The notes beneath the pieces were generated by a model. The model ran no database searches. It was not told the DNA's origin and saw only the letters and a program-made list of their open reading frames with translations. The position numbers and the translations under genes were made by a program. Positions 40,153 to 40,204 of a DNA stretch of 40,204 bases are shown piece after piece. Within the stretch, counting starts at the first letter, position 1, and every line of letters starts with the position of its first letter. This DNA is from a virus: positions 1 to 40,204 of the IMG/VR virus record IMGVR_UViG_3300023104_000127; one strand, given 5' to 3'.

Positions 40153-40197
40153 TTACATCGTAATAATTCGTTATGTTATAATTACAACGTAAAGGTA
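40153..40197 (-). promoter_or_regulatory. Early promoter -7 box with paired operator-like repeats
   Basis: TACCTTTA (40190-40197, minus strand) is identical to the -7 box of the promoter at 24464; its -33 box would lie beyond the window. Two near-identical dyads, TTACATCGTAA (40153-40163) and TTACAACGTAA (40182-40192), lie 29 bases apart, one overlapping the -7 box, as repressor operators often do. Confidence 0.5.
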
Positions 40198-40204
40198 ATA
40201 ACAT

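Overview
The window looks like most of the genome of a tailed phage or prophage of a Bacteroidota host, probably of the Cytophagales/Flobacteria type. The reasons are the gene families (DUF5675, DUF5977, DUF6712-like, a BT4734/VirE-N primase-helicase), the Bacteroidota-style TAnnTTTG -7 promoter elements, and the scarcity of Shine-Dalgarno sites. A long tape measure protein (about 1336 aa) points to a long-tailed phage. No integrase and no clearly chromosomal gene is visible, so prophage versus free phage cannot be decided here.

Almost all genes run on the minus strand, so the biological order is right to left. From 40.2 to 34.4 kb there are small early-type genes and a 911-aa primase-helicase, followed at 35.67-35.87 kb by a repeat array resembling a replication origin. 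From 33.9 to 30.1 kb lies a block of probable tail-fibre or adhesion proteins ending in a DUF1353 protein. From 30.0 to 25.5 kb is the head module: S49 protease, scaffold-like protein, major capsid protein, and two tandem paralogues of a tail-tube-like protein. From 25.4 to 24.0 kb are small helper genes and a winged-helix/excisionase-like protein. Terminase (22.8-20.6 kb), portal and connector genes (18.4-11.8 kb), tape measure (10.2-6.2 kb), tail tip (6.1-4.6 kb), a large secreted protein (4.5-2.0 kb) and a lysis cassette with overlapping spanin candidates, holin and DUF5675 protein (2.0-0.5 kb) follow.

Three AT-richer cargo genes interrupt this order: a class III nucleotide cyclase protein (plus strand, 10.3-11.7 kb), an OLD-type ATPase/TOPRIM protein (minus strand, 18.6-20.3 kb) and an AbiGi-family protein (plus strand, 22.9-23.9 kb). 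All three belong to families tied to anti-phage defence.

The most notable non-coding signal is a repeated promoter-like element. On the minus strand, GTCCTAC or a close variant is followed, after exactly 20 bases, by a -7-like octamer, and this occurs just upstream of six transcription units. Intrinsic terminators or hairpins lie next to several of them. The three cargo genes sit directly before such promoters, between phage transcription units, so each can be tolerated without breaking late transcription.
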